From assembly GCA_900553685.1 (NCBI GenBank), contig USEI01000007.1, positions 1 to 64,000 on the forward strand: a stretch of 64,000 nt of DNA. Direction: 5' to 3'. Shown piece by piece: positions 10,159-19,171 of this stretch. The notes under the pieces were generated by a model. The model had not been told where the DNA came from. It made no database searches and saw only the letters and a list, made by a program, of their open reading frames with translations. Source of the DNA: an uncultured Clostridium sp. (GTDB lineage: Bacteria; Bacillota; Clostridia; TANB77; CAG-508). The translations under genes and the position numbers were made by a program. Within the stretch, counting starts at the first letter, position 1; every line of letters begins with the position of its first letter.

Positions 10159-10321
10159 TTTTCCACAATTTACACAAAAAAACTATTAAATTAATAATAG
10201 TTTTCCACAGTTTTATAACATTTTGTGATTTCTTAAGCTCTAAAATCACTCTTTTTGTGGATTATTTTGATTTTATTTTTCTTTTTCACATATCAATCTT
10301 TTTTTCTTTCTTCAATCCACA
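10159..10321. other. Cluster of DnaA-box-like 9-mers in the addA upstream region
   Basis: Within the 439-nt gap 10102-10540 there are two TTTTCCACA (10159-10167 and 10201-10209), one TAATCCACA on the minus strand (10256-10264) and one CAATCCACA (10313-10321). The DnaA box consensus is TTATCCACA, so three copies have one mismatch and one has two. A 10-bp hairpin (AAAACTATTA, 10179-10204) lies between the first two. The stretch is extremely AT-rich. No dnaA or dnaN is nearby and gene polarity does not switch here, so a main origin is unlikely. Confidence 0.35.
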
Positions 10322-10540
10322 ATTTTCACACTTTGCTTATATACTTTTATAACTTATATTTAGTGTCTTCTTATTTTACGGATTTGTAATTATTATCTTC
10401 AACACTTTTATTATTTTAATACAAAAAATCTATTTTTCCAATTTCAATTATATAAAATTATTGTTTCTTTTTTTTTACAATTTTTAAAAGTATATTTCGA
10501 AAAAAATCACAAATACTATTTTTATATGGAGGTAATTTTT

Positions 10541-10966
10541 ATGGATGATTTAACTATTTTAAATGAGATTCATAAAGGAGTTACAATGGGTATGGCTTCT
10601 TTAGAACATATCTCTGAAAAAACAACTGATAATGATTTTAAAGATGATTTAAGCTTTCAATATAATACCTATCTAACTACTCTTGATAAAGTAAATTATG
10701 AATTTAAAAAAGCTGGTGAAATTCCGGATGATACACCTATAAATCAAAAAATTATGGGCTGGACTGGTATTCAATTTAATACTATTAATGACACATCTAA
10801 CTCAAATTTATCAGAAATTTTAATTCAAGGTTATGATATGGGAATAATTAAAGGAGTAAAACTATTAAATCAAAGTCCTGAAGCTTCTAAAGAAGTAAAA
10901 GATATTTTAGATGGTTTTATAAGATTACAAGAAAATAATATTGAAAGATTAAAAAAGTTTTTATAA
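10541..10966 (+). CDS. Small helical-bundle protein (ferritin-like/DUF2383-type), unknown function
   Basis: The start is set by GGAGGT at 10528-10533, 7 nt before ATG 10541; an upstream ATG at 10526 overlaps that site and is not used. The 141-residue product is predicted to be almost wholly alpha-helical (four amphipathic segments), with neither signal peptide nor membrane helix. The opening DDLTILNEIHKGVTMGMASLEHI and the spacing of helices resemble four-helix, ferritin-like DUF2383 proteins, but no complete diiron ligand set is evident. It is monocistronic, ends at a shared convergent terminator, and is the only plus-strand gene in this part of the window. Confidence 0.75.
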   Translation: MDDLTILNEIHKGVTMGMASLEHISEKTTDNDFKDDLSFQYNTYLTTLDKVNYEFKKAGEIPDDTPINQKIMGWTGIQFNTINDTSNSNLSEILIQGYDMGIIKGVKLLNQSPEASKEVKDILDGFIRLQENNIERLKKFL

Positions 10967-11132
10967 TTTAAAAATATGCAAAATAGTCAATATTAATAAA
11001 ATTTTTATAAATAAAAATTTTAAGTAAATGTATATACATCTTTTCTAAGATATCTTTTTATGAAATAAAATTTATATACATTTTCGACAAAATCTTTATT
11101 AATAAGTAATTTTTAATTTTCCCTTATTATAT

Positions 11133-11175
11133 AAAAAAAGATAAATGAAACTTTTATTTTTCATTTATCTTTTTT
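11133..11175. terminator. Bidirectional terminator between converging genes
   Basis: AAAAAAGATAAATGAAA pairs perfectly with its complement across an 8-nt loop and is flanked by A and T runs on opposite sides, so it can end transcription of both the plus-strand gene at 10541 and the minus-strand GH25 gene. TTTATTA-type short repeats follow at 11171-11207. Confidence 0.85.
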
Positions 11176-11222
11176 ATTTATTATTTATTATTTATTATTT
11201 TTTATTCACTAATATTTTAATT

Positions 11223-12773
11223 TTATTCGGTAGCAACTGAGTTATCAGGTACTTGATTTTCAACTTCTCCTGTTGCTGGTATTATAGCATCTTCTAATCT
11301 AGTATCACAAACTGTACATTTTTTATATTTCAAACCGTTTTCAATACTAGTTGCTTCTTTTTCTATAATCCAATCACTTGGTGTATGTGCAGTTACAGGC
11401 AACTCAATTTCTTTAGTTTCATCACATAATGAACATTTTAAAACTTGATTTCCTTTTTCTGTACAAGTTGCTTTTTTCTCTGAAACAACTATTGAATAAT
11501 CATGTGTATGAGAAGTATTGTTATTATTATTTTCATCTTTTAATTTATCTATTTTTTGAGATTCTTTGTATTGACATCTTGAGCAAACTCTTTCTTTTAA
11601 ACCTTCTTCTTCAGTTGTAGCAGGTTTTACTGTTTTCCAAGCACCAAATTGATGTCCTAAAGCAGGAATACTTTGAGTTTCAGTATCTCCACAAGAACAT
11701 CTTAATACTTTACTTCCATTAGCTGTACAAGTAGCATCTTTTAAACTTCCTTTTACAAGTTCTGAGAAATTATGTGTATGTTTTGCTGGAGCAGTTGTTC
11801 CATAATTAAAATATGCAATATTCATATCAACATTACCGGCAATTCCAGGTACACTTCCTTTACTTGTATATTGCCACATATTAAAACTTCCACTATAATC
11901 TGTTTGTGTTGTATAATGTGCAAGCCAGAATTTACAATTAAATGAACCTCTAGAAAATCTAGTTGTTATATCATTTTTATTTGCATAAAGCATTGGTTCA
12001 TATCCATTTGCTCTAACAAAATTCAAAAATGTTAATGCATTACTTGTTGCTTGTGCTCCACCAACATTTGCACATCTATATCTTCCAAAGTCTTCAAAAT
12101 CATATACTACTGGATAAGTTATTCTATATGTAGAAATTTGTTTTACTACCCAAGCTGCTTCTTCTAAAGCTTCTTGCTCATTTACAGCTGTTGAATAAAA
12201 ATAAATTCCTACTTTTATTCCATTTGCTGTAGCACCTGCAACATTTGTTCTAAAATAAGCATCTTCATATATAGAACCTGCTGTTTGACCTCTAAAACCG
12301 CAACGTATCATTGCAAATTCCACACCACTAGCTCTTACTTGAGCCCAGTTAATACTTCCTTGGTGTGCAGATACATCTATTCCCATAGATTTTTGACCAA
12401 CATTTTCGAACATATTATTAGCTTGATCTTGTGATACAGATGCTCCTCCTTTTTTCCTATTACGCTCACCATCTTCTGAAGAATTTGCTGAAGCAACTTT
12501 TGATTTTGGTATTTTTACTTCTTTTCCTTCAAATTCCACCACATCTTCACCTGGTTTTAATGATTCGTCTATAGTAGTATCTTGTGCTACAGAAATTACA
12601 TCTTCTTTTACTTCGCTAACTATTTCCTCTTCTAAAGCCATTTTATTAGATGATGCTCCTACAACCTCTAATCTTTTTTCTTTATTTAAGTAATAATAAG
12701 CAAAAATTCCTATTAATACAACTAGTAAAATCAATATTATTGAAACTAGTAAAACTTTCTTTCTATTCATCAT
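11223..12773 (-). CDS. GH25 lysozyme with C-terminal cysteine-motif repeats
   Basis: A signal-anchor helix (residues 5-28) is followed by a Glu/Val-rich stalk and a GH25 muramidase domain at about residues 125-335. The domain begins MGIDVSAHQG and includes VYDFEDFG with the catalytic acids and ends near GNVDMNIAYF. The C-terminal third has three modules built on CTANGSKVLRCSCG, ERVCSRCQYKE and CTEKGNQVLKCSLC, the paired-Cys repeats seen on clostridial surface proteins, possibly metal- or wall-binding. The start is placed at 12773 because GTGAGG lies 9 nt upstream and the predicted TSS falls at about 12788. GH25 enzymes cut the MurNAc-GlcNAc bond. Confidence 0.92.
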   Translation of the reverse strand: MMNRKKVLLVSIILILLVVLIGIFAYYYLNKEKRLEVVGASSNKMALEEEIVSEVKEDVISVAQDTTIDESLKPGEDVVEFEGKEVKIPKSKVASANSSEDGERNRKKGGASVSQDQANNMFENVGQKSMGIDVSAHQGSINWAQVRASGVEFAMIRCGFRGQTAGSIYEDAYFRTNVAGATANGIKVGIYFYSTAVNEQEALEEAAWVVKQISTYRITYPVVYDFEDFGRYRCANVGGAQATSNALTFLNFVRANGYEPMLYANKNDITTRFSRGSFNCKFWLAHYTTQTDYSGSFNMWQYTSKGSVPGIAGNVDMNIAYFNYGTTAPAKHTHNFSELVKGSLKDATCTANGSKVLRCSCGDTETQSIPALGHQFGAWKTVKPATTEEEGLKERVCSRCQYKESQKIDKLKDENNNNNTSHTHDYSIVVSEKKATCTEKGNQVLKCSLCDETKEIELPVTAHTPSDWIIEKEATSIENGLKYKKCTVCDTRLEDAIIPATGEVENQVPDNSVATE

Positions 12774-12794
12774 ATTCATCAACCTCACATATAC

Positions 12795-12823
12795 ATTATA
12801 CTTTTTAATATTTTCAAGGTCAA
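12795..12823 (-). promoter_or_regulatory. Strong sigma-A-type promoter of the GH25 lysozyme gene
   Basis: On the minus strand TTGACC, 17 nt, TATAAT. The -10 is perfect and the -35 differs by one base. The implied transcript start leaves a leader of only about 15 nt, which excludes the longest possible ORF start at 12788. Confidence 0.75.
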
Positions 12824-13002
12824 GCTTTTTACGAAAGAAAATCTATAGCTTAACTTTTAGAAGAATTATAATATCAAAACCAAACTTTTTATGTAAAGTT
12901 TCTATTTCTATTCTCATTCTAAAATATTGTAAACAAATTTTATCTTTTGATTATGTAATATTGTCGAGTACTTTAATAAAAGCAGGAAAATTTGTCTATA
13001 AT

Positions 13003-13048
13003 AAAAAAGCAGGAAAGCAAAGTATATTTCTTTGTTTTCCTGCTTTTT
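13003..13048 (-). terminator. Rho-independent terminator of the pheST operon
   Basis: AAAAAGCAGGAAA..CAAAG pairs with CTTTG..TTTCCTGCTTTTT in a stem of about 18 bp with one mismatch, followed on the minus strand by a T run. It starts 4 nt from the pheT stop codon. Confidence 0.9.
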
Positions 13049-13051
13049 CTA

Positions 13052-15418
13052 TTATTTTCTTAATTCAGCTTTTAATGTTTTTTCTAAGTTTTCAATTATT
13101 TTTTCTAAAATAGGATTTACTTCATCATCTGTTAAGGTTTTAGTATTTGAACCAAATGTTAATGAGTATGCTACACTTTTTTTGTTACCTAATGTTGCAT
13201 TTGTGTATACATCAAACATTTCATATTTTACAAGTAAATTGCCACCAGCTTTTTTAATTACTTTAGATATTTCATCTGCTGTTATATTTTTATCTATCAT
13301 AATTGCAATATCTTTCTTAATATTTGGATATATAGAAATTTCTTTAAATTTCATTTTACTTACTTTTTTAGCTAATAGTTTATCTAAATTAATCTCAAAT
13401 ACATACACAGGTTCTCTTGAAATTTCTGGATGTATTCTTCCTATTATGCCCAAAATCTCTCCATTAACATTTATTTCAGCAACTTGACCTGGATGAAATT
13501 CTTTTATTCCTTTCTTTGGAAGTACAAAGCTATATCTATTTGCATATCCTAAATAATTTAAAATTTCTTCTACAACACCTTTTATTATAAAGAAATCAAC
13601 ATCTTTTTTATTATTAATTCCTAAACAATATTCTCCTGTCATTAAAGCACATAATTTGCTATCTTCTCCATATTCTTCACCTTTTTTCCAGAAACCTTTT
13701 CCTATTTCAAATATAGAAACATCTTTAATATAATGAGCTTTATTATATTCATATATTTTATATAAAGATGGTATTAAACTATATCTTAACGTATTTCTAT
13801 CTTCTGTCATAGGATCTAATAAACGTAATTCTTCAAATTCATCTGAAACATACTTATGAACTTCTTTATCATTAATTAATATATATGATAAAGTTTCATT
13901 TAATCCTAAAGAAATCATTTTATTTCTTATTTCACGTTCTGTTTTATCTACACTTCCTATTTTCATTGGAACAACTGGTAATTTTCCTACTATATTATCA
14001 ACACCATAAATTCTACCCACTTCTTCTATTAAATCTTCTTTAATAGAAATATCCAATCGTCTTATAGGGACATTAACTTTTATTACTTCATCATTTAATG
14101 AATATCTAAAACCTAACCTTGAAAATACATTAAGTATATCTTCTAATTTTATATTTGTTCCTAATAACATATTTATATCTTTTGCAGTTATATCAATTTC
14201 TTTTTCTATCTTATCTGTTTTATCATATACTACTGTTCCTGTCTGAATTTTTGCACCCGCATATTCTTCTAATAATTTAACCGCTCTTTCTATTGCCATA
14301 TATGTTCTATCTGGTGAAATTCCTTTTTCAAAACGATTACTTGCTTCACTTCTTACTATTTTTTTAGAAGTTTTTCTTACTCTAACAGAATCAAAAATTG
14401 CTGCCTCGATTAAAACATTTTTGGTTTCATCTTCTATTTCTGTATCTAAACCACCCATAACTCCAGCAAGTCCTATAGCTCTTTTTCCATCTGAAATTAC
14501 TATATCTGTTTCTTCAAGAGTTCTTTCTACTCCATCTAGTGTTGTTAATTTTTCATCTTTATCTGCCATTCTTGCTTCTATACAATTTCCTAATCTATCA
14601 GCATCATAAAAATGTAGAGGCTGACCACATTCAAGCATTACATAATTACTAATATCTACAACATTATTTATAGGTCTTATTCCTGATGCGATTAATCTAT
14701 GTTTTATGAAATCAGGACTCTCTTTAATTTCAACATTTAATGCTTTTCTTGCTAAAAATAATTTACAATTATCTGTATTTACTCTAACTTCAAAAGACTT
14801 ATTTAAGTCTTCTCCTTCTTCATTATGAGTCAAATCAATTTCTTTTACTTTTTTATTGTAAATTGCTCCAACTTCATAAGCCATACCTAAAATACTTAAT
14901 AAATCTCCTCTATTTGCTGTAAGATCAAAATCTATAACAGAATCATCTAATTTCATATACTCTATTGGATCTTTTCCAATAGGGGCATCCTCTGGTAAAA
15001 TATGAATTCCATTTTTATCTTCTTCTGATAAGAATTTCTTATCTATACCTATTTCATATAAAGCACATATCATTCCATTAGATTCTTCTCCTCTAATTAC
15101 GCTTTTTTTAATTTTTACATCATTAGGTAAATCTGCACCAGCCAAAGCAACTATTACTTTTATCCCATCTCTAACATTTGGAGCTCCACAAACTATATTT
15201 AATACCTCTGTTCCAATATCTACTTTGCAAACATGTAAATGATCTGAATCTGGATGATCTTTACATTCTAAAACTTTTCCTATTACAAGTTTTGTAGCTG
15301 GAATCAATTTCTCAGCTAAATCATATTCATTACCAACTCTAGTCATATCTTCTGCTAAAGTTTTTACATCTATATCTAAGTCCACATAATCTTTTAAAAA
15401 ATTTAAACTTAATTTCAT
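13052..15418 (-). CDS. pheT: Phenylalanine--tRNA ligase beta subunit
   Basis: The 788-residue length is typical for bacterial PheT. Domains in order: an EMAP/OB tRNA-binding domain (residues about 40-150, with DSDHLHVCKVD), the B3/B4 editing domain (about 210-380, with NVVDISNYVMLE), the B5 domain (about 400-470), the catalytic-like core and the C-terminal ferredoxin-fold anticodon-binding domain (about 695-788). It forms the alpha2-beta2 enzyme with PheS, charging tRNA-Phe and hydrolysing mischarged Tyr-tRNA. It starts 9 nt after pheS, with AGGAGG overlapping the pheS stop. Confidence 0.98.
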   Translation of the reverse strand: MKLSLNFLKDYVDLDIDVKTLAEDMTRVGNEYDLAEKLIPATKLVIGKVLECKDHPDSDHLHVCKVDIGTEVLNIVCGAPNVRDGIKVIVALAGADLPNDVKIKKSVIRGEESNGMICALYEIGIDKKFLSEEDKNGIHILPEDAPIGKDPIEYMKLDDSVIDFDLTANRGDLLSILGMAYEVGAIYNKKVKEIDLTHNEEGEDLNKSFEVRVNTDNCKLFLARKALNVEIKESPDFIKHRLIASGIRPINNVVDISNYVMLECGQPLHFYDADRLGNCIEARMADKDEKLTTLDGVERTLEETDIVISDGKRAIGLAGVMGGLDTEIEDETKNVLIEAAIFDSVRVRKTSKKIVRSEASNRFEKGISPDRTYMAIERAVKLLEEYAGAKIQTGTVVYDKTDKIEKEIDITAKDINMLLGTNIKLEDILNVFSRLGFRYSLNDEVIKVNVPIRRLDISIKEDLIEEVGRIYGVDNIVGKLPVVPMKIGSVDKTEREIRNKMISLGLNETLSYILINDKEVHKYVSDEFEELRLLDPMTEDRNTLRYSLIPSLYKIYEYNKAHYIKDVSIFEIGKGFWKKGEEYGEDSKLCALMTGEYCLGINNKKDVDFFIIKGVVEEILNYLGYANRYSFVLPKKGIKEFHPGQVAEINVNGEILGIIGRIHPEISREPVYVFEINLDKLLAKKVSKMKFKEISIYPNIKKDIAIMIDKNITADEISKVIKKAGGNLLVKYEMFDVYTNATLGNKKSVAYSLTFGSNTKTLTDDEVNPILEKIIENLEKTLKAELRK

Positions 15419-15427
15419 AATTTCCTC

Positions 15428-16477
15428 CTATTCTTCATCTTTTCTATCAAATTGAGCTAAAAATCTTACATCATTTGCATATAAATATCTCATATCTGTA
15501 ATTCCGTATTTAAACATAGCAAGTCTATCTATACCTGTACCAAAAGCAAAACCAGAGTATTTTTCAGGATCATATCCATTCATTTTTAATACATTTGGAT
15601 GTACCATACCAGCACCTAAAACTTCTATCCAACCTGTTTTCTTACAAAGTGGACAACCTTTTCCACCACATTTAAAACATGTAACATCTACTTCATAAGA
15701 TGGTTCTGTAAATGGAAAATAGCTTGGTCTAAATCTTAATTCACAATTTTTTCCAATCATTTTCTTTACAAATACTTCTAATGTTCCTTTTAAGTCTGCA
15801 AGAGATACATTTAATTCTTTTTTATCTATTACTAACCCTTCTACTTGATTGAATTGATGAGAATGTGTTGCATCATCTTCTCTTCTATATGTTTTTCCTG
15901 TACAAATCATTCTAATAGGTGATTTTTCTTCATTTGCAATCATAGCTCTTGCTTGAACAGCTGAAGTTTGAGTTCTAAGTAAATATTCATTTGTTATATA
16001 AAAACTATCTTGCATATCTCTTGCTGGATGTCCTTGTGGTAAATTTAATCTCTCAAAACAAAACTCATCAGTTTCAAGTTCAGGTCCTGAAATAACATCA
16101 TATCCCATAGATACAAACAAATCTTGAATTTCTTCAATAACTCTATTTATTGGATGTTTACTACCTCTTTTTATTTTTGTACTTGGAGCTGTTATATCAA
16201 TTTTCTCTTTTTCTAACTTTTGAGCTAAAGCTTTCTCTTTTAACATAGATTCAGCTTCATTTAACTTTTCCTCAATTTCTTTTTTTACTTCATTTACTAA
16301 ACTACCTATTTTAGGTCTTTCTTCTTTTGCTAAGCTTCCTAAACCTTTTAATAAATTTGATAATTCACTTTTTTTGCCCAAGAATTTAACTTTTAATTCT
16401 TGTACTTCTTGCAAATCTTTAATTTCTGAAATTCTTTCTTTCGCTAATTTTTGAATTTCTTCAATTTTCTCTTTCAT
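15428..16477 (-). CDS. pheS: Phenylalanine--tRNA ligase alpha subunit
   Basis: The 349-residue protein has an N-terminal coiled-coil tRNA-binding arm (residues 1-85) and a class II core. Class II motifs are visible: [12 protein letters not shown] near 200, [16 protein letters not shown] near 250, and motif 3 [14 protein letters not shown] near 315. The insertion [12 protein letters not shown], a known zinc-binding-like cysteine cluster in Firmicute PheS, is near 272-283. The gene follows a T-box leader, so expression should respond to uncharged tRNA-Phe. An AGGAGG site precedes the ATG. Confidence 0.98.
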   Translation of the reverse strand: MKEKIEEIQKLAKERISEIKDLQEVQELKVKFLGKKSELSNLLKGLGSLAKEERPKIGSLVNEVKKEIEEKLNEAESMLKEKALAQKLEKEKIDITAPSTKIKRGSKHPINRVIEEIQDLFVSMGYDVISGPELETDEFCFERLNLPQGHPARDMQDSFYITNEYLLRTQTSAVQARAMIANEEKSPIRMICTGKTYRREDDATHSHQFNQVEGLVIDKKELNVSLADLKGTLEVFVKKMIGKNCELRFRPSYFPFTEPSYEVDVTCFKCGGKGCPLCKKTGWIEVLGAGMVHPNVLKMNGYDPEKYSGFAFGTGIDRLAMFKYGITDMRYLYANDVRFLAQFDRKDEE

Positions 16478-16575
16478 TTTACCCCTCCTAATTTATCTTT
16501 GTATTTAAATTTTATTTTTATAACTTATATGTTTTTTTAATTCATATAATAAAAATCTTATATTATTATAATTAT

Positions 16576-16840
16576 AAAAAAAACGCCCTATTTATAATAG
16601 GACGAATATATTCCGTGTTACCACCTAATTTCATTAAAAAGATAATTAATAATTATTTTTTAATCTCATTATAAGTTATAACGTAACAAACGCTTATGAC
16701 TACTTTTTTCATCATAAGAACCTCAAAAGTGAAATTTCAGAAGATAATGTTTTAACAAACTCTCAGCGTAACATTTGTATTCTCTAAAAAACATTTCCTA
16801 TCTACTTACTTTGCTTTTTAATAACGGTTTAAAATATTAT
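16576..16840 (-). ncRNA. T-box leader (tRNA-Phe-sensing) upstream of pheST
   Basis: The minus strand contains the T-box core AGGTGGTAACACGG (16613-16626), which pairs with the uncharged tRNA acceptor end, just before a terminator stem CGTCCTA/TAGGGCG and an eight-T run (16576-16604). Stem I is present upstream with an AGAGAATA element and a bulge region. A TTC triplet followed by A at 16731-16733 is the likely specifier, matching the phenylalanine genes downstream. This accounts for the 16478-16891 gap. Confidence 0.93.
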
Positions 16841-16846
16841 GTTAAT

Positions 16847-16875
16847 AATATAACACATTTTTTTCTATTTTGCAA
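16847..16875 (-). promoter_or_regulatory. Sigma-A-type promoter of the T-box-pheST transcript
   Basis: On the minus strand TTGCAA, a 17-nt spacer and TATATT lie just upstream of the T-box stem I, placing the transcript start near 16840. Confidence 0.7.
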
Positions 16876-16891
16876 TAGTTATTTAATATTA

Positions 16892-17059
16892 TTATACTTC
16901 TAACACATCTTCTATATCTTCTTTATCTTTTACTGCTTTTACTGGATCCTCTCCTTTTGCAATTATATTAATTGCTGCTACTGCCTTTTCAAAATTTGGA
17001 TTTACACTCATTCCTTTTTTATATGCTGAATTTACTTTATTAAAAAATTCTTCCCCCAT
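16892..17059 (-). CDS. Small acidic protein (55 residues), unknown function
   Basis: An ATG preceded by AAAGGG opens a 55-codon frame that begins MGEEFFNKVNSAYKKG and ends with an acidic tail (KEDIEDVLEV). It follows the coiled-coil gene with a 5-nt gap, so it is translationally linked to it. It has no membrane helix or signal peptide and looks helical. I do not recognise a family. Confidence 0.65.
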   Translation of the reverse strand: MGEEFFNKVNSAYKKGMSVNPNFEKAVAAINIIAKGEDPVKAVKDKEDIEDVLEV

Positions 17060-17064
17060 AACTA

Positions 17065-17952
17065 TTACCCTTTCATTGATGATAACTCATTATTTTTAAA
17101 ACTTTCTATTCTTAAATTTAATGGATCTATTATTGTTGTTTGAACAACTTTTGCTGTATTAAATCTGCTTACAAAAAATCTAGTAATTTTCTTAAATATT
17201 CTAGGTCTTTTTATATTAGTTGTTAAAGCTTTATCTCCAACTTCCATTGCATCATAGATTGAATTTTTCTTTCTTTCATTTAATCTTTCAATTTCTTCAT
17301 TAATCAAAGATATTTCTTTTTCAATTTTTTCTATAAATTCTTTATTTTCTTTCTTATCTGTTATTGTTTTTTCAACTTTTTCAGACAGTTTTTGATCTAA
17401 TTCTAATTCAACATCTTGTCCATCCATTAAATTAGCTATTGCTTTTGTATCAATCTCATTATTTTCTTTTTTTCTATTCTTTAATCTTTCTATTGCAAGT
17501 TTAATGTTATCTTTTACAGATCTTTTTACCTTATCATTCTCTTTTTGGTGACTTTTTCTCAGTACTTTTTGTTTTAAATATTCTTCATTTAAAATTGCTC
17601 CAACTAAACTTGCTTCTAATTCAACTTTTCTTAAAATAAGCTGTTCTATTTTCCCATCAAAAAATTCACTAAGTTCCAATAATGCTTTTTCATAATTTAC
17701 TAACGCTTCAGAAACTAATTTTTTAGTTGTTTCATAATTTTTTGAACCTTCTTTAAATTTAGGATTGATTTCATAAATTTCTGTTTTTATAGAATTCATT
17801 TGTGAATTTACTTTTTCACTTATAGTTTTAGCTGAAATCTTATCTATATATGCTCTTCTAACCACAGCTTCTGTTTTCACTCTATTTTCTGATTCTTCAT
17901 ACATTTTTTTTAAATTCATACAAATTTCTTGTTCTGTTAATTCTTGTTCCAA
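17065..17952 (-). CDS. Coiled-coil protein, unknown function
   Basis: The 295-residue product is highly charged and dominated by long helices with heptad-like patterns, notably residues 60-125 and 185-250 (IEKIEKEISLINEEIERLNE). The last 50 residues form a more basic, compact segment (IKRPRIFKKITRFFVSRF). It has no signal peptide or transmembrane helix. Translation apparently starts at TTG 17952, since AGGGGG lies 9 nt upstream and no ATG fits. It is the middle gene of a three-gene unit with a 47-residue gene upstream and a 55-residue gene downstream. Its function is not recognised; a cytoplasmic scaffold is only a guess. Confidence 0.8.
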   Translation of the reverse strand: MEQELTEQEICMNLKKMYEESENRVKTEAVVRRAYIDKISAKTISEKVNSQMNSIKTEIYEINPKFKEGSKNYETTKKLVSEALVNYEKALLELSEFFDGKIEQLILRKVELEASLVGAILNEEYLKQKVLRKSHQKENDKVKRSVKDNIKLAIERLKNRKKENNEIDTKAIANLMDGQDVELELDQKLSEKVEKTITDKKENKEFIEKIEKEISLINEEIERLNERKKNSIYDAMEVGDKALTTNIKRPRIFKKITRFFVSRFNTAKVVQTTIIDPLNLRIESFKNNELSSMKG

Positions 17953-17967
17953 AGTAAAGCCCCCTAA

Positions 17968-18111
17968 CTATTCTTTAACTATTTTTTTTGCTTCTTTAAA
18001 ACTTGAGGTTTTATCTTGTTCTATTATATTAAGTAAGTTTTTCATTTCTTCTATTGACATATAATCTAAGTTATAAATTTTATTTTCATACACAACAGTT
18101 CCTAATTTCAT
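17968..18111 (-). CDS. Small protein (47 residues) preceding the coiled-coil gene
   Basis: ATG 18111 follows AGGAGGAG with ideal spacing and a consensus promoter. The product begins MKLGTVVYENKIYNLDYM, reading as a short beta hairpin, then a helix ending KEAKKIVKE. It ends 15 nt before the coiled-coil start, so the two form an operon. A similar arrangement, a 40-residue protein upstream of a coiled-coil gene, occurs at 50854. Family unknown. Confidence 0.7.
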   Translation of the reverse strand: MKLGTVVYENKIYNLDYMSIEEMKNLLNIIEQDKTSSFKEAKKIVKE

Positions 18112-18132
18112 AGGCTCCTCCTAATAAATATA

Positions 18133-18161
18133 TTTATATAATCAAGTAATCAAATTGTCAA
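18133..18161 (-). promoter_or_regulatory. Strong sigma-A-type promoter of the small-protein/coiled-coil operon
   Basis: On the minus strand there is a perfect TTGACA, 17 nt, then TATAAA, about 20 nt upstream of the ATG at 18111. Confidence 0.8.
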
Positions 18162-18168
18162 TATTTTT

Positions 18169-19149
18169 TTAGTAATCTATACTTTTAGCTTCACTACCGT
18201 TTGTTTTTACTCTATACATCTGATATATTTGAGATTCATCTTTACTGTTGTCCAAATAATAAAGTTCTCCATTTGCTATACCAATTCTAGGTTTTACCGC
18301 CTCTAATGAAACTATTGCTTTTGATTTTTTTCCTTTTAAATCTGATTTGCAAATCTGTTTATTTACACTATCAAAATAATATATTCCTTTATTTGTAACA
18401 TTATATATTTCATTATTAACAAAAGTAGCAACTGTTTTTTTAGAAGATCCATCTTTTTTTATTCTACATAAAGCATTTTCTTTCGAATCATAAAAATATA
18501 TCCATTTTTTTAAGATCTGGAAATTTTTTATATTATATCCAGTAGCAATTTCTTTATTTTCTGTTCCATTTGTTGTTATAGAATGTAGGTATCCTACATT
18601 ATCAGTAAAATAAATAATTCCATCCTCTAACACAAAATCTTGAACATTAGCTGCAGTTATTATTGTTTCTTCTCCATTTTCTAGAGAAAGTTTTGCTATT
18701 CCTAAAGTACTTTCATTTGTTACATAATATACAAAATTATCTTCTATATAAAATTTACTTAAAGGTGTTGCTAATACTTTTATTTCAGTAGGTTTATCAC
18801 CATTTGTTTGCACGCTTTTTAGAACTATTGAATTTTGGCTAGAAACAGTCATATAATAAATAGTATCATCAACAAGAGTCATTGAATATGCTGTTTCATC
18901 TGTTATTTGAAATTCTTCATTGCCTTTTACTTTTACAATTCCTTTTTCATATTTATTATAATAGGTTGTTTTTCCATCTTCTAAAACTAGTCCCATATTA
19001 GCTTTATTTCCAACCGCCACTTCTTTGGCAAATAAAGTTGTAAACAATTTTACTATACCAAATATTATTAATGCAATTATTAAAGCTAATATTATTAGAA
19101 CCATTATACGTCTTTTATTTAGTTTTAATTTCTTCTTATTTTTTCCCAT
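18169..19149 (-). CDS. Membrane-anchored DUF5050-like beta-propeller protein
   Basis: A Lys/Arg-rich start and one transmembrane helix (about residues 14-40) are followed by repeated blades of about 40 residues with an IYYxT/VYYVT core and NGT or NGD turns: DDTIYYMTVSSQNS, DNFVYYVTNEST, DGIIYFTDNVG, KKWIYFYDSKEN, NKGIYYFDSVNK and NGELYYLDNSKD. This matches the DUF5050 (LRP1-like) propeller pattern of extracellular clostridial proteins. The blade count is about six. It lies 22 nt after the 681-residue anchored protein and probably shares its transcript. Role unknown; a surface or envelope-associated binding protein is inferred. Confidence 0.85.
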   Translation of the reverse strand: MGKNKKKLKLNKRRIMVLIILALIIALIIFGIVKLFTTLFAKEVAVGNKANMGLVLEDGKTTYYNKYEKGIVKVKGNEEFQITDETAYSMTLVDDTIYYMTVSSQNSIVLKSVQTNGDKPTEIKVLATPLSKFYIEDNFVYYVTNESTLGIAKLSLENGEETIITAANVQDFVLEDGIIYFTDNVGYLHSITTNGTENKEIATGYNIKNFQILKKWIYFYDSKENALCRIKKDGSSKKTVATFVNNEIYNVTNKGIYYFDSVNKQICKSDLKGKKSKAIVSLEAVKPRIGIANGELYYLDNSKDESQIYQMYRVKTNGSEAKSIDY

Positions 19150-19171
19150 TATAATTTCTCCTCTTTTGATT

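Noticed and set aside
10102..10540. Chromosomal replication origin
   Set aside because: DnaA-like boxes are present, but there is no dnaA, dnaN, rpmH or gyrase gene and gene orientation does not reverse here; kept only as a box cluster.
11171..11207. TTTATTA short tandem repeat as a functional element
   Set aside because: It is a simple AT-rich stretch next to a terminator, without a clear unit count or partner.
13032..13487. 151-residue plus-strand ORF opposite pheT
   Set aside because: Antisense to pheT and overlapping its terminator; no family resemblance.
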